From JAENVT01 sp039931555 (GTDB lineage: Bacteria; Actinomycetota; Acidimicrobiia; Acidimicrobiales; Ilumatobacteraceae), in assembly GCA_039931555.1 (NCBI GenBank), contig JBDTRP010000001.1:46566-110565 (forward strand): DNA of 64,000 nucleotides, in the 5' to 3' direction. The notes under the pieces are model-generated. The model made no database searches. It was not told the origin of the DNA and saw only the letters and a list, made by a program, of their open reading frames with translations. This document shows positions 48,080 to 56,797 of the stretch, in pieces. Numbering within the stretch: position 1 is the stretch's first letter; every line of letters starts with the position of its first letter. Made by a program: the position numbers and the translations under genes.

Positions 48080-49074
48080 ACGTCTCCGACTTGTCGACAC
48101 CGGCCCTGCTGATCGATTCCGACGCCTTCGAGCACAACCTGGCGACGATGGCCGCGGTGCTGCCCGGCAGCAGGTTGCGACCCCACGTCAAGGCGCACAA
48201 GTGCACGTCGCTCGCTCGTGCCCAACGCGCCCGTGGTCACCGCTCGTTCACGTGCGCGACGGCTCGCGAAGTCATCGGCATGGCCGCCGCCGGCCTGGGC
48301 GACGATCTGTTGTTGGCCAACGAGACGCTCGATCCGACACGGCTTGCGGCAATGGCCGCCCTACAAGATGGCTCGTTGATCACTGTTGCGGTCGACTCGC
48401 ACGAGACCGTCGATGCCGCGGCCCTGGCCGGGCTCAGGTACGCGCTGGTCGACGTGAACGTCGGGTTGCCGCGTTGCGGCTGCCGACCCAGCGAGGCCGG
48501 CCACCTGGCCGACTATGCGAGGGGCCGGGGGTTGGTCGTGCGTGGCGTGATGGGCTACGAGGGCCACCTCATGGCGATCCCCGATCGCGCCCAACAGCGC
48601 GCCAGGGTCGCCGAGGCCATGGAGAAGTTGATCGTCGCCAGCCTGCTGGTCGGTGGCGACATCATCAGTGCCGGAGGCACCGACACCTACGACCTCCACG
48701 ATCAGGTCAACGAGGTGCAGGCCGGCACCTACGCACTGATGGACACCTACTACGGCGGGCGCGGACATCCATTCCGCCAGGCGTGCTTCGTGTTGGCGAC
48801 CGTGATCTCGTCGAACGACGAGTACGCCGTTGCCGACGCCGGGTTGAAGACGCAAGGAATGGACCACGGCAACCCCGCGATCGAGGCCGCCAAAGTCCGC
48901 TTCTTGTCCGACGAACACATCACCTTCTCGCCGACCGCACGGATGGCAGTCGGCGAGCGGGTGAAAGTCGTCCCGGCCCACATCGATCCGACGATGGCCA
49001 TGCACGAGGTGGCATGGCTGGTGCGCGGCGATGAGGTCGTCGACCGTTGGCCGATCGACCTGCGCGGCTGGTGA
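48076..49074 (+). CDS. D-threonine aldolase/D-serine dehydratase-like PLP enzyme
   Basis: 332 residues. Alanine-racemase-fold N-terminal barrel with PLP lysine in RLRPHVKAHKCTSLA, then GVMGYEGHLMAIPD, EVQAGTYALMDTYY, and a C-terminal metal site KVVPAHIDPTMAMHE with the His-x-Asp typical of the D-threonine aldolase/D-serine dehydratase class. It likely cleaves or dehydrates a D-3-hydroxy amino acid. Cotranslated with the LLM enzyme; no pathway link is evident. Confidence 0.85.
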   Translation: MNVSDLSTPALLIDSDAFEHNLATMAAVLPGSRLRPHVKAHKCTSLARAQRARGHRSFTCATAREVIGMAAAGLGDDLLLANETLDPTRLAAMAALQDGSLITVAVDSHETVDAAALAGLRYALVDVNVGLPRCGCRPSEAGHLADYARGRGLVVRGVMGYEGHLMAIPDRAQQRARVAEAMEKLIVASLLVGGDIISAGGTDTYDLHDQVNEVQAGTYALMDTYYGGRGHPFRQACFVLATVISSNDEYAVADAGLKTQGMDHGNPAIEAAKVRFLSDEHITFSPTARMAVGERVKVVPAHIDPTMAMHEVAWLVRGDEVVDRWPIDLRGW

Positions 49075-49083
49075 CCGACGAGG

Positions 49084-49671
49084 TCAGTCGGCGGCGCGCA
49101 ATGCCGCCAACAGGGCATGCAGGGCTCGGGCACGGTGCGAGATCTGGTTCTTCTCGGCATCGCTCATCTGGGCAAACGACCGACCGTCGCCGTCGTCGGG
49201 AATGAACACCGAGTCGTACCCGAAGCCGCGATCACCCAGTTCCGTCGTGGCGATCACGCCCTTGCACACACCTTCGACAGCGACCTCGCGCCCATCTGGC
49301 CACACGACCATCACCGCAGACACGAAGCTGGCACCGCGATCGGTGCGATCCCCCAGTTCGGTGAGCAGCTTGACGCGATTGTCGGCATACGTGGCGTCCT
49401 CACCGGCAAAGCGGGCTGCGTACACCCCGGGCGCACCGTCGAGGGCGTCGACGAACAACCCGGTGTCGTCGCTGACCGCCGGCAACCCGGTGGCGGCGCA
49501 GATCGCCGCAGCTTTCAAGCGAGCGTTGCCGATCAACGAGTCAGCATCTTCGACGACCTCGGGAACATCAGCCGGTCGAGGCGCGAGCTGCACAACGCCG
49601 TCGAGGATGGCTGCGATCTCCAACACCTTGTCGGGATTGGCCGACGCACAGACCAGTTGCAGCACCGCCAT
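49084..49671 (-). CDS. rdgB: dITP/XTP pyrophosphatase (HAM1)
   Basis: 195 residues. Motifs SANPDKVLEIAAIL, VSDDTGLFVDALDGAPGVYAARFAG, GFGYDSVFIPDDGDGRSFAQMSDAEKNQISHRARA. Removes deaminated purine nucleotides. Follows rph by 2 bp, as in mycobacteria. Confidence 0.95.
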   Translation of the reverse strand: MAVLQLVCASANPDKVLEIAAILDGVVQLAPRPADVPEVVEDADSLIGNARLKAAAICAATGLPAVSDDTGLFVDALDGAPGVYAARFAGEDATYADNRVKLLTELGDRTDRGASFVSAVMVVWPDGREVAVEGVCKGVIATTELGDRGFGYDSVFIPDDGDGRSFAQMSDAEKNQISHRARALHALLAALRAAD

Positions 49672-49673
49672 CG

Positions 49674-50432
49674 TCAGCGACCGAGTGGGCGCGCCGGCGG
49701 CGGAACTGACACCATCTCGGCCTGCAGCGCCATGATCTCCGACAACCCGCCCGAGGCCAGCTCCAGCAGCATGTCGAGCTCGCCTCGCGAGAAGGCGGCA
49801 CCCTCGGCTGTGCCCTGCACTTCGACGAACAGTGGCTCTCCGCCGTCCTTGGCCAGCATCACCACGTTCATGTCGACCTCAGCGGTCGAATCCTCGATGT
49901 ACGGCAGATCGAGCATCGGCAGGCCACCGACGATGCCGACGCTGATCGCCGCGCAGTACGAGTGCAGCGGGTGCGACCTGATCGCCTTGTTCTGCACCAG
50001 TCGTGCCAATGCGTCGTGCAATGCGAGGTATCCGCCACAGATGCTGGCGGTGCGCGTGCCGCCGTCGGCCTGCAGCACGTCGCAGTCCACCACGACCTGG
50101 CGCTCGCCGAGCAGTTGCATGTCGCACGCGGCCCGCAACGAGCGACCGATCAGGCGTTGGATCTCGACGGTTCGCCCGCTCTGCTTGCCCTTGGCGGCTT
50201 CGCGATCGATGCGCTCGGGTGAAGCGCCGGGCAGCATCGAGTACTCGGCGGTGACCCAACCCTTGCCGGTGTTCTTCATCCAACGCGGCACGCTTTCGTC
50301 GATCGATGCGGTGCACAGCACCCGCGTCTTGCCGAACGTGACCAGCACGCTGCCGGCCGCCATCTCGGTGTAGTCGCGCTCAAATGTGATGGGGCGCAGT
50401 TCATCAGCGGCGCGGCCGTCGAAGCGGGTCAT
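49674..50432 (-). CDS. rph: Ribonuclease PH
   Basis: 252 residues from the ATG at 50432, preceded by AAGGAG. The PNPase-like fold motifs are intact: GSVLVTFGKTRVLCTASI, GWVTAEYSMLPGA, GRSLRAACDMQLLGERQVVVDCDVLQADGGTRTASICGGY. Trims tRNA 3' ends with phosphate. Upstream on the strand is murI. Confidence 0.96.
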   Translation of the reverse strand: MTRFDGRAADELRPITFERDYTEMAAGSVLVTFGKTRVLCTASIDESVPRWMKNTGKGWVTAEYSMLPGASPERIDREAAKGKQSGRTVEIQRLIGRSLRAACDMQLLGERQVVVDCDVLQADGGTRTASICGGYLALHDALARLVQNKAIRSHPLHSYCAAISVGIVGGLPMLDLPYIEDSTAEVDMNVVMLAKDGGEPLFVEVQGTAEGAAFSRGELDMLLELASGGLSEIMALQAEMVSVPPPARPLGR

Positions 50433-50469
50433 TGGGAGTACTCCTTGTTGATGGTCGGATCTGCAGTGG

Positions 50470-51291
50470 TCATTCCGGCGGCTGCCAGTGGTCGGCCGCG
50501 CCGAGCTCTGGGCCCAGCAGGCGGCCGCCGAGATCGGCGAACCAGGAGATGTCGCCACTCGAGTAGAAGCGGTGCTCCGCCGGTTCGTCGGAGTCGTCGG
50601 TGCGCAGGAGGTCGAGCCGCTGCAACAACTCTCGCGTGGCGAACGCGGTCTCGTCGGCGCTGGAGACCAGGATGACGTCGGGGCCCATGACCTCACCGAT
50701 CACCCGGGCCAGATACGGGTAGTGCGTGCAGCCGAGCAACAATGCGTCGACGCCAGCGGCCTTCACCGGCGCCAGCAGCCGTTCGGCGAGGATCGTGACC
50801 TCGTCGCCGGTCGTCTGGCCGCGCTCCACGAACTCGACAAAGCCGGGACATGCTGCTGCCGTGAGGTGCACGTCGGCGCCGGTGGAAGCAACGGCTCGTT
50901 CGTAGGCGCCCGACCCGATCGCTCCCACGGTGCCGATCACCCCGACTCGCCCGGAACGGCTGGCCGCCACCAAAGCCCGTGCGCCGGGCTCGACGACATC
51001 GACGACCAACACCGGCAGCTCACCCTGCAGGTGGTCGAGCGCTGCAGCCGACGCGGTGTTGCAGGCGACGACCACGGCTTTCACGTCGTGTTGCTTGACC
51101 AGGCTCCAAGCCAACTGCCGGGCGAACTGGCACACCTCGTCCTGCGGTCGAGGTCCGTAGGGATACCTGCCGGTGTCACCGATGTAGACCAGGTTCTCCG
51201 CCGGGAGCAGATCGATCAACGCGCGGGCAACGGTGAGCCCACCGAATCCACTGTCGAACATCCCGATTGGTCGGTCCTTGTCGGCGCACAT
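50470..51291 (-). CDS. murI: Glutamate racemase
   Basis: 273 residues. Catalytic Cys pair in VVACNTASAAAL and LLGCTHYPYL; N-terminus IGMFDSGFGGLTVARAL. Supplies D-glutamate for peptidoglycan. Divergent from the EamA transporter; part of the murI-rph-rdgB order conserved with Mycobacterium. Confidence 0.96.
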   Translation of the reverse strand: MCADKDRPIGMFDSGFGGLTVARALIDLLPAENLVYIGDTGRYPYGPRPQDEVCQFARQLAWSLVKQHDVKAVVVACNTASAAALDHLQGELPVLVVDVVEPGARALVAASRSGRVGVIGTVGAIGSGAYERAVASTGADVHLTAAACPGFVEFVERGQTTGDEVTILAERLLAPVKAAGVDALLLGCTHYPYLARVIGEVMGPDVILVSSADETAFATRELLQRLDLLRTDDSDEPAEHRFYSSGDISWFADLGGRLLGPELGAADHWQPPE

Positions 51292-51341
51292 ATCGATGGG
51301 CCAGGCTACGGCGACACCGGGGCTCTACGCTCGACCACCGC

Positions 51342-52169
51342 ATGCTGACCGCAACCATCCTGGCGCTCGTGGCCGCGGTGCTCCATGCCGCGTGGAACTT
51401 CTCCGTCAAACAATCGATCAGCGACCGCTTCATCGCGTTGTGGGGTCAGTTCTTCTTCGCCGGCGTGCTGGCGGCTGTCGTGCTGATCATCGGCGGCGGC
51501 ATTCCGGCGCGCGGCCTCACGTGGGCAGCGTTGTCGGGGCTGGCCCACATCCCCTACACGGTGTTCCTGGCCAAGGCGTACAACGTCGGCGACTTCTCGC
51601 GGGCCTACCCCATCGCCCGCGGCGGTGGCGCGCTGTTGGCCGGCCTCGGCGGCATTGCATTGCTGGGCGACACCTTCACCCCGGTGGGCGTTGCCGGCAT
51701 GGTGGTCGTGGCCCTCGGGCTGGTCGCCCTCGCAGGTCGCGGCGCGTCAGCGCAGGTGCGCGTGGCGCTCGGAGTCGCGATGGCGATCGGCATCTATTCC
51801 GTTGCCGACGCCAAGGGGATCCGCAGTGTCGACACGCCGTTGTACGCTGCCGCGTCGTTCGTGTGCGTGACGGCCACGACCAGCACGTTCGCTCTGGCGA
51901 CGGGCCACCGAGAGGCAATGGTGGCGGCGATGCGCACCTACTGGCGGCGATTCCTCGTCATGGGCATCGCCTCGGGGGTCACGTACGCGCTCGTGCAGAT
52001 CGCCTTCCAGCGGGCGCCGGTCGGCTACGTCACGTGTCTGCGGGAATCGAGCGTGGTGTTCGCCGCCTTCGTCGGTGCCCGCTACTTGGGCGAAGGCCAG
52101 GCGATCAGACGCACGGCGGCCGCATGCGTGGTCGTCGTCGGACTGTTGCTGCTCGTCCTCGGCCGTTGA
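51342..52169 (+). CDS. EamA/DMT-family transporter
   Basis: 275 residues with about nine to ten hydrophobic helices in two EamA-like halves (LTATILALVAAVLHAAWNFSVK; GVTYALVQIAFQRAPVGYVTCLRESSVVFAAFVGARYLGEG). Exporter or permease for a small metabolite; substrate unknown. Start at the ATG at 51342. It sits between murI and the sortase gene, breaking the mycobacterial gene order. Confidence 0.8.
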   Translation: MLTATILALVAAVLHAAWNFSVKQSISDRFIALWGQFFFAGVLAAVVLIIGGGIPARGLTWAALSGLAHIPYTVFLAKAYNVGDFSRAYPIARGGGALLAGLGGIALLGDTFTPVGVAGMVVVALGLVALAGRGASAQVRVALGVAMAIGIYSVADAKGIRSVDTPLYAAASFVCVTATTSTFALATGHREAMVAAMRTYWRRFLVMGIASGVTYALVQIAFQRAPVGYVTCLRESSVVFAAFVGARYLGEGQAIRRTAAACVVVVGLLLLVLGR

Positions 52170-52181
52170 CCGTCGCCGCAG

Positions 52182-53870
52182 CTACGTGACGCTGATCAGC
52201 CGGGCTGTGGTGACCCATCGAAACCGCACGGAGTGCGGCGGAGTGCAGGCGACCAATTGCACCGTCGCCAGCCCCGAGGTGATGCCGATGTTGTTGATCG
52301 CGGTGAAGAACGGCGCCGTCACGTCTTGGCGCACGACGACGTAGTTGTACGAATGGCCGTCGTCACCGATCAGGTTGATGACGCCACCGAGGGGAACGTA
52401 GTTGATGTACAGGAACGGGGCGCCATGCGACGTGCGGTGCCCGAACAGCACAACGTTGCCGGGCGTGGCCAACTGCGCGGCACCGTTCCACGTGGCGGCG
52501 ATACCGAGGTTGGCCACCGCATCGAGATTGGAACCGGTGCCAACCGGGAGAGACATGCCGATCGAGCCGGCGTCGACTTCGTGCGCCGTCGAAGGACCGA
52601 AATTGGGGTTGGTGGGCGGAGGCAGCACTGCGGCCGTCGGCGCGCCGAGGTACCAGCCATTGAGATCGGCAATGAGGTGCAGACCGTTCTGCGTGAACAG
52701 GCTGATCCCGCGGCTGCTGGCGCGGACGATTGCGTGGTTGGCGATCGTCTGATCCCATGTGTCGACGTTGAGGTTCGACGCCTTCGGCCTGCCGACGCCG
52801 GATGGGAAGGCGGTGACGAAGCCCCCGAACATCGATTCGGTACCGGTGATGTTGATGGCCGCGGCCGCGACCTGAACGCCGGAGGGCGGATAGATCGGGA
52901 ACTCGAGCGTGCTACCGCCCCAGGTCGGCATGACCGTGGAGTTGCGCGAGTCGAGCAATCGCGATGGGTCGACCGGCACGAACAGTCCGTCAGTGCCGAC
53001 CGGCGTCTTCGAGCCCGTGAAGTAGCCGGCGACGTCGATGACGAGGTGCCCGCCTCCTTGACTGAAGACGTTGAACGCGGGCGTGCCCGACAGCAACACG
53101 ATCGCCTGGCCGGCTCGGGTCTCGCCAGGAGCGTCGATGTTGAGGTTGCTGGCATTGGGGCGAGCCTGGCCGATCGGAAATGCCGTCCAGAAGCCGACGC
53201 CTGTCTCGGTGGCAGTGAGGTTGACAACGACGGCGACTGCATCGGCGGGTACACCCGCCGCGCTGACGTCGATGCGCTCGACCGACAGGCCGGCAACGCC
53301 GAACCCGCGGTCCCTCGTGTCGAGGACGCGGAAGGCACCGTCGGCGCGGGTCACCAGCCGCCCGCTCGACACCGGTATGGACACCGGGAGATACGCGCCG
53401 GAGACATCGACAGCCACGTTCATCGGCCGCTGCATGTACACGTCGACCGCACCACCGGCACCGAGCTTGACTGTGACCATGTTGGCCATGACCTGACCGG
53501 CGCCATCGAAGTTGACGTTCGAGGCGGTCGGCAGCCCGGAACCTGCCGGATACACGGTGACGAAACCAGGTGCCGTGGTGTCGACCCCGGTCACGTTCAA
53601 GACTGCGGCAGTGGCGTTGTTCGGCACGCCGGCACGGCCGGCCACCTGCACCCGCACGACGCTGGCGGAAACCCGGGTGAACCCGAATGCGCCCTCCTCG
53701 GGCCGCGTGTCGGCCAGCCTCGTGGGAGCAACCGCCTGATACGCAGAGGAACCGGCGAGGACTCCGGCAGCCTGCACAGCGGAGAAGTCGGCACCGAGGC
53801 TCGGGACGACCAGCTGACCCGCCGTCACGAGGAGTGTCAAGGCAAACGCCTTGGGACCGATACGTCTCAT
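52182..53870 (-). CDS. Secreted protein with three beta-type repeats fused to a class E/F-like sortase domain
   Basis: 562 residues. A signal peptide (KAFALTLLVTAGQLVVPSLGA) is followed by three ~120-residue repeats (about 44-162, 168-285, 297-408). Each starts R-L-DTR/S, contains LNVTG/LTATE/INITG, GF-T-FP-G---P-ASN-N and ends in VDVSGAYL, IDVAGYFT or ADLNGWYL. Residues ~430-562 resemble a sortase: NVVLFGHRTSHGAPF holds the catalytic His (about 478), VQLVACTPPHSVRFRWV the Cys (542) and Arg. Sortases normally have only an N-terminal anchor, so a triple repeat in front is unusual. No sorting-signal (LPxTG-type) substrate is encoded nearby. Confidence 0.8.
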   Translation of the reverse strand: MRRIGPKAFALTLLVTAGQLVVPSLGADFSAVQAAGVLAGSSAYQAVAPTRLADTRPEEGAFGFTRVSASVVRVQVAGRAGVPNNATAAVLNVTGVDTTAPGFVTVYPAGSGLPTASNVNFDGAGQVMANMVTVKLGAGGAVDVYMQRPMNVAVDVSGAYLPVSIPVSSGRLVTRADGAFRVLDTRDRGFGVAGLSVERIDVSAAGVPADAVAVVVNLTATETGVGFWTAFPIGQARPNASNLNIDAPGETRAGQAIVLLSGTPAFNVFSQGGGHLVIDVAGYFTGSKTPVGTDGLFVPVDPSRLLDSRNSTVMPTWGGSTLEFPIYPPSGVQVAAAAINITGTESMFGGFVTAFPSGVGRPKASNLNVDTWDQTIANHAIVRASSRGISLFTQNGLHLIADLNGWYLGAPTAAVLPPPTNPNFGPSTAHEVDAGSIGMSLPVGTGSNLDAVANLGIAATWNGAAQLATPGNVVLFGHRTSHGAPFLYINYVPLGGVINLIGDDGHSYNYVVVRQDVTAPFFTAINNIGITSGLATVQLVACTPPHSVRFRWVTTARLISVT

Positions 53871-53910
53871 CGTTGCACCCTAGCGATCATCAAGCCGACG
53901 AAGGAGGCTC

Positions 53911-54861
53911 CTAGAAGTAGATGATTCGTTCGGCCCGTTTCTCGGCCTCGTCGAGATCGTCGGTGTAGGCACCCGTCGACAGGTACTTCCACCCGGCATC
54001 GCTGACGATGAACACGATCACACCGTCGGTGATCTCGCCGGCGACCTTGGCGGCGCCGGCCATCGCCGCACCGGAGGAGATCCCGGCGAAGACACCACAT
54101 TCGCTGACCAGGCGGCGGGTCCACTCCAGGCTCTCGCGTGGGCGCACGACCCGCTTGCGGTCGAGTAGATCGAACCCGTACCACTGGTCGAACACCGGCG
54201 GGATGTAGCCGTCCTCCAGGTTGCGTAATCCTTCGACGCGCTCCCCCAGCGGGGGTTCGATGGCGATCACCTTGATGCCCGGGTTCTGCTCTTTCAAGTA
54301 CCGGCCGGTGCCCATCAGCGTGCCACTGGTGCCCAGCCCGGCGACGAAGTGGGTGATCTCGGGGCAATCTCGCCAGATCTCGGGCCCGGTGCCCTCGTAG
54401 TGCGCCAGCGGGTTGGCGTCGTTGCCGTACTGGTACAAGAAGCACCACTGTGGGTTGGCCGCAGCCATCACCTGGGCGCGTCGCACGGCGCCGTTGCTGC
54501 CCTCTTCGCCAGGGGTCAAAATGACCTCGGCGCCGAACACCTCCAGCATCTGACGACGCTCGGTCGACACGCTGGAGGGCATGAGGATCTTGATCGGATA
54601 CCCCCTCAGCTGGGCGATCGCGGCCAGGGCAATGCCGGTGTTGCCGCTCGACGGCTCGAGGATCGTCTGCCCGGGCTCGAGCTGGCCATTCTTTTCGGCG
54701 TGTTCGATCATCGACTTGGCGATGCGATCCTTGACCGAGCCGAACGGGTTCTGTCCCTCGAGCTTGGCGATGATGCGCACGTCGGGATTCGGCGAGAGTT
54801 TGCTGACGTCGACCATGGGCGTGTTGCCGATCATGTCGAGCACACTGTTGAACGGAACCAT
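53911..54861 (-). CDS. cysM: Cysteine synthase CysM-type (O-phosphoserine sulfhydrylase-like)
   Basis: 316 residues from the ATG at 54861; ATGs at 54867 and 54891 are alternatives. PLP lysine in NPFGSVKDRIA, phosphate loop PSSGNTGIALAA, GLGTSGTLMGTGRYL and the C-terminal SDAGWKYLSTGAY block shared with M. tuberculosis CysM. The Arg in VEGLRNLEDGY corresponds to the residue that recognises O-phosphoserine in that enzyme. Its partner mec lies upstream, but no CysO sulfur carrier is encoded between them. Confidence 0.85.
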   Translation of the reverse strand: MVPFNSVLDMIGNTPMVDVSKLSPNPDVRIIAKLEGQNPFGSVKDRIAKSMIEHAEKNGQLEPGQTILEPSSGNTGIALAAIAQLRGYPIKILMPSSVSTERRQMLEVFGAEVILTPGEEGSNGAVRRAQVMAAANPQWCFLYQYGNDANPLAHYEGTGPEIWRDCPEITHFVAGLGTSGTLMGTGRYLKEQNPGIKVIAIEPPLGERVEGLRNLEDGYIPPVFDQWYGFDLLDRKRVVRPRESLEWTRRLVSECGVFAGISSGAAMAGAAKVAGEITDGVIVFIVSDAGWKYLSTGAYTDDLDEAEKRAERIIYF

Positions 54862-54931
54862 CACCATCCCCAACATCACGCAGCGGATCACCTATTCCGA
54901 TGAACCTGATCAATTCTGTCGGGATTCTATC

Positions 54932-55327
54932 TCAGCCGACCGCGACCCGCTCTTCGGCGATCGTGGCGTCGACGATGCGATAGCAGCGCGTCTCGGGGGC
55001 CTCACGCTTCAAGCTGACGATCACGTAGTGCCACCCCGGGTCGGGTGCCTGGTCGACGTCGGTGGGGCTGGGATAGGGCTCGCTGTGGGTGTGGCTGTGG
55101 AACACCCCGATGATCTCCAAGCCGTCGCCTTCCGCTGCCCGTTCGGCGCGCAGCAGTTCCTTGCCCGGGATCGCGTAGATCCGTGCCGACGCCGCCTCGT
55201 TCGTACACGCGACGAACCGGTGCACGGAATCGCCGCGGCCGACCAGCAGTCCACAGGCCTCCAACGGGTACCCGTCGTAGGCGTGACCGATCATCTCGGC
55301 GAAGGCGCGGTTCGGGAAGGCGAGCAT
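54932..55327 (-). CDS. mec: Mec-type JAMM metalloprotease (Mov34/MPN family)
   Basis: 131 residues from the ATG at 55327. The JAMM zinc site is complete: Glu in EACGLLVGR and GVFHSHTHSEPYPSPTDVDQA (H-x-H...S...D). In mycobacteria Mec+ releases cysteine from the CysO-cysteine adduct made by CysM. The start is only 7 nt from a TACCCT box on the minus strand. Cotranscribed with cysM. Confidence 0.9.
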   Translation of the reverse strand: MLAFPNRAFAEMIGHAYDGYPLEACGLLVGRGDSVHRFVACTNEAASARIYAIPGKELLRAERAAEGDGLEIIGVFHSHTHSEPYPSPTDVDQAPDPGWHYVIVSLKREAPETRCYRIVDATIAEERVAVG

Positions 55328-55334
55328 CGGCCGA

Positions 55335-55374
55335 AGGGTAGCGAGGCGGTCGCCGACGAGGCGACCGCTACCCT
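55335..55374. promoter_or_regulatory. Symmetric divergent promoter of mec and smpB with a 9-bp hairpin
   Basis: TACCCT occurs on the plus strand at 55369-55374, 8 nt before the smpB ATG, and on the minus strand at 55340-55335, 7 nt before the mec ATG. Between them a perfect 9-bp inverted repeat GCGGTCGCC (55346-55354) / GGCGACCGC (55360-55368) with a 5-nt loop occupies the shared core. Both mRNAs would be leaderless and a protein on the palindrome could affect both. Confidence 0.5.
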
Positions 55375-55382
55375 CAACCGCC

Positions 55383-55877
55383 ATGTCGCCTTCCCGTCCG
55401 ACCTCGGACGACCGCAAGATCATCGCCAGCAACCGCAAGGCGCGACATGACTATGCCATCCTCGACACGATCGAGACGGGCATCGTGCTGCAGGGCAGCG
55501 AGGTCAAGAGCCTGCGCCTCGGCCATCTCCAGATGGCCGATGCCTACGCACGCGTGATCAACGGGGCCATCTGGCTCGACGGCATCCACATCCCGCCGTA
55601 CCAGTTCGCCCACGGCATCGGCGCGCACGATCCCGATCGGCCGCGCAAGTTGCTGCTGCACGGACGCGAGATCGAGCGCATCGCTGCCGAGGTGGCCCAG
55701 GAGCGTCTGGCCTTGGTGCCCCTGTCGTTCTACTTCAAGGGGGGCAGGGTCAAGGTCGAGTTGGCGCTGGCCAGGGGCCGCACGAAGGGCGACAAGCGCA
55801 ACGCGATGGCCGAACGGGACGCGAAGCTCGACATGCAGCGGGCGATGGGTCGCCAGACCAAAGGCCGCACCGACTGA
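55383..55877 (+). CDS. smpB: SsrA-binding protein SmpB
   Basis: 164 residues. SmpB OB-fold motifs: IASNRKARHDYAILDTIETGIVLQGSEVKSLR, HIPPYQFAHG, RKLLLHGREI, LVPLSFYFKGGRVKVELALARGRTKGDKR. Delivers tmRNA to stalled ribosomes. An ssrA (tmRNA) gene was looked for next to it and not found within the window. Confidence 0.96.
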   Translation: MSPSRPTSDDRKIIASNRKARHDYAILDTIETGIVLQGSEVKSLRLGHLQMADAYARVINGAIWLDGIHIPPYQFAHGIGAHDPDRPRKLLLHGREIERIAAEVAQERLALVPLSFYFKGGRVKVELALARGRTKGDKRNAMAERDAKLDMQRAMGRQTKGRTD

Positions 55878-55887
55878 CGGCTGGCGT

Positions 55888-56784
55888 CTAAGGAGCGATC
55901 ACTTGCAGGGTCGCCTCGGCGTGGAGTTTGACCATTGCCGGGGTGACCTCGTCGTTGGCCGGCAGTTCGACGATGAACGCGGTCCCGCCCTTGATCGTGT
56001 GGTTGATGTACTGCGTGAAGGTGCCGGTGCAACCGCCGGTGCACGGGGTCGATGCCGCCGACAACCCGACCAGCTCGGCGAAATGCGTGGGGATCTCGCG
56101 ATGGGCCCCACCGGGCGACACCCGGTTGGCGTCCTGGTGCCAGAACATCGTGATGTATGGCTTGATCTCGCCGACGAACTGTTCGAGCGCCTGTGTCTCG
56201 GGTTGGTCGGCCGGCGCCTCGCCCGAGTACTCGCCGTCCGCCGTCGTCTTCGGGATGTACGTCCAGTTGTAGGACACGTTGCGGTTGAGGTCGACGCCGT
56301 TGGCGTTGTAGCGAATGTCGGCAGCCTGCCCATCGGGGTTGATGCTGTCGATGATCCACAAATCGATGCCCTTCGGTGTCGGCATGGCGCGGATCATCTG
56401 GGTGATGCCGTCGCCCTTCGCTTCGTTGCCGTGGATCACACCGATCAACAGCACCGGTCGGCCGCCGGGTGTGCCCATGCGATACGCGGTGATGTCGCGG
56501 CCCTGCACCGATTGCCCGATCACGCGTGTCTCGATGATGTTCGCCGTGGTTGCGATTGTCGTGCTGGTCGTCGCCGCTTCGGTGGTCGTCGCGGCCTGCG
56601 TGGTGGTGGTCGACGACGTCACGGTCGTCGTGGTCACCTCCGGAGTCGTGGTCGATGTCGCCGCGGCCGAGGTCGTTTCGGCCGGCGCGGCGATCGTTGC
56701 CGACGAACTCGTCGTGGAGTCCGAACTGCACGACAGCAGTAGCCATGCGCCGAACAGCACGGCGCACGATGCCCGGCGATTCAC
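55888..56784 (-). CDS. M14-type zinc carboxypeptidase lipoprotein
   Basis: 298 residues. A signal peptide with lipobox (FGAWLLLSC) is followed by ~60 residues of Ser/Thr-rich spacer, then a metallopeptidase domain: QSVQGRDITAYRMG, LLIGVIHGNEAKGDG (zinc His and Glu), RYNANGVDLNRN, MFWHQDANRV (third zinc His) and FIVELPA with the catalytic Glu. It resembles cell-wall peptide-trimming carboxypeptidases (MpaA/DacA-like M14). Convergent with smpB. Confidence 0.88.
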   Translation of the reverse strand: MNRRASCAVLFGAWLLLSCSSDSTTSSSATIAAPAETTSAAATSTTTPEVTTTTVTSSTTTTQAATTTEAATTSTTIATTANIIETRVIGQSVQGRDITAYRMGTPGGRPVLLIGVIHGNEAKGDGITQMIRAMPTPKGIDLWIIDSINPDGQAADIRYNANGVDLNRNVSYNWTYIPKTTADGEYSGEAPADQPETQALEQFVGEIKPYITMFWHQDANRVSPGGAHREIPTHFAELVGLSAASTPCTGGCTGTFTQYINHTIKGGTAFIVELPANDEVTPAMVKLHAEATLQVIAP

Positions 56785-56797
56785 GATGCGGCGGCGA

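Noticed and set aside
55878..56000. tmRNA (ssrA) expected next to smpB
   Set aside because: The next gene ends 10 bp after smpB and no tRNA-Ala-like ends or tag frame were found in the window.
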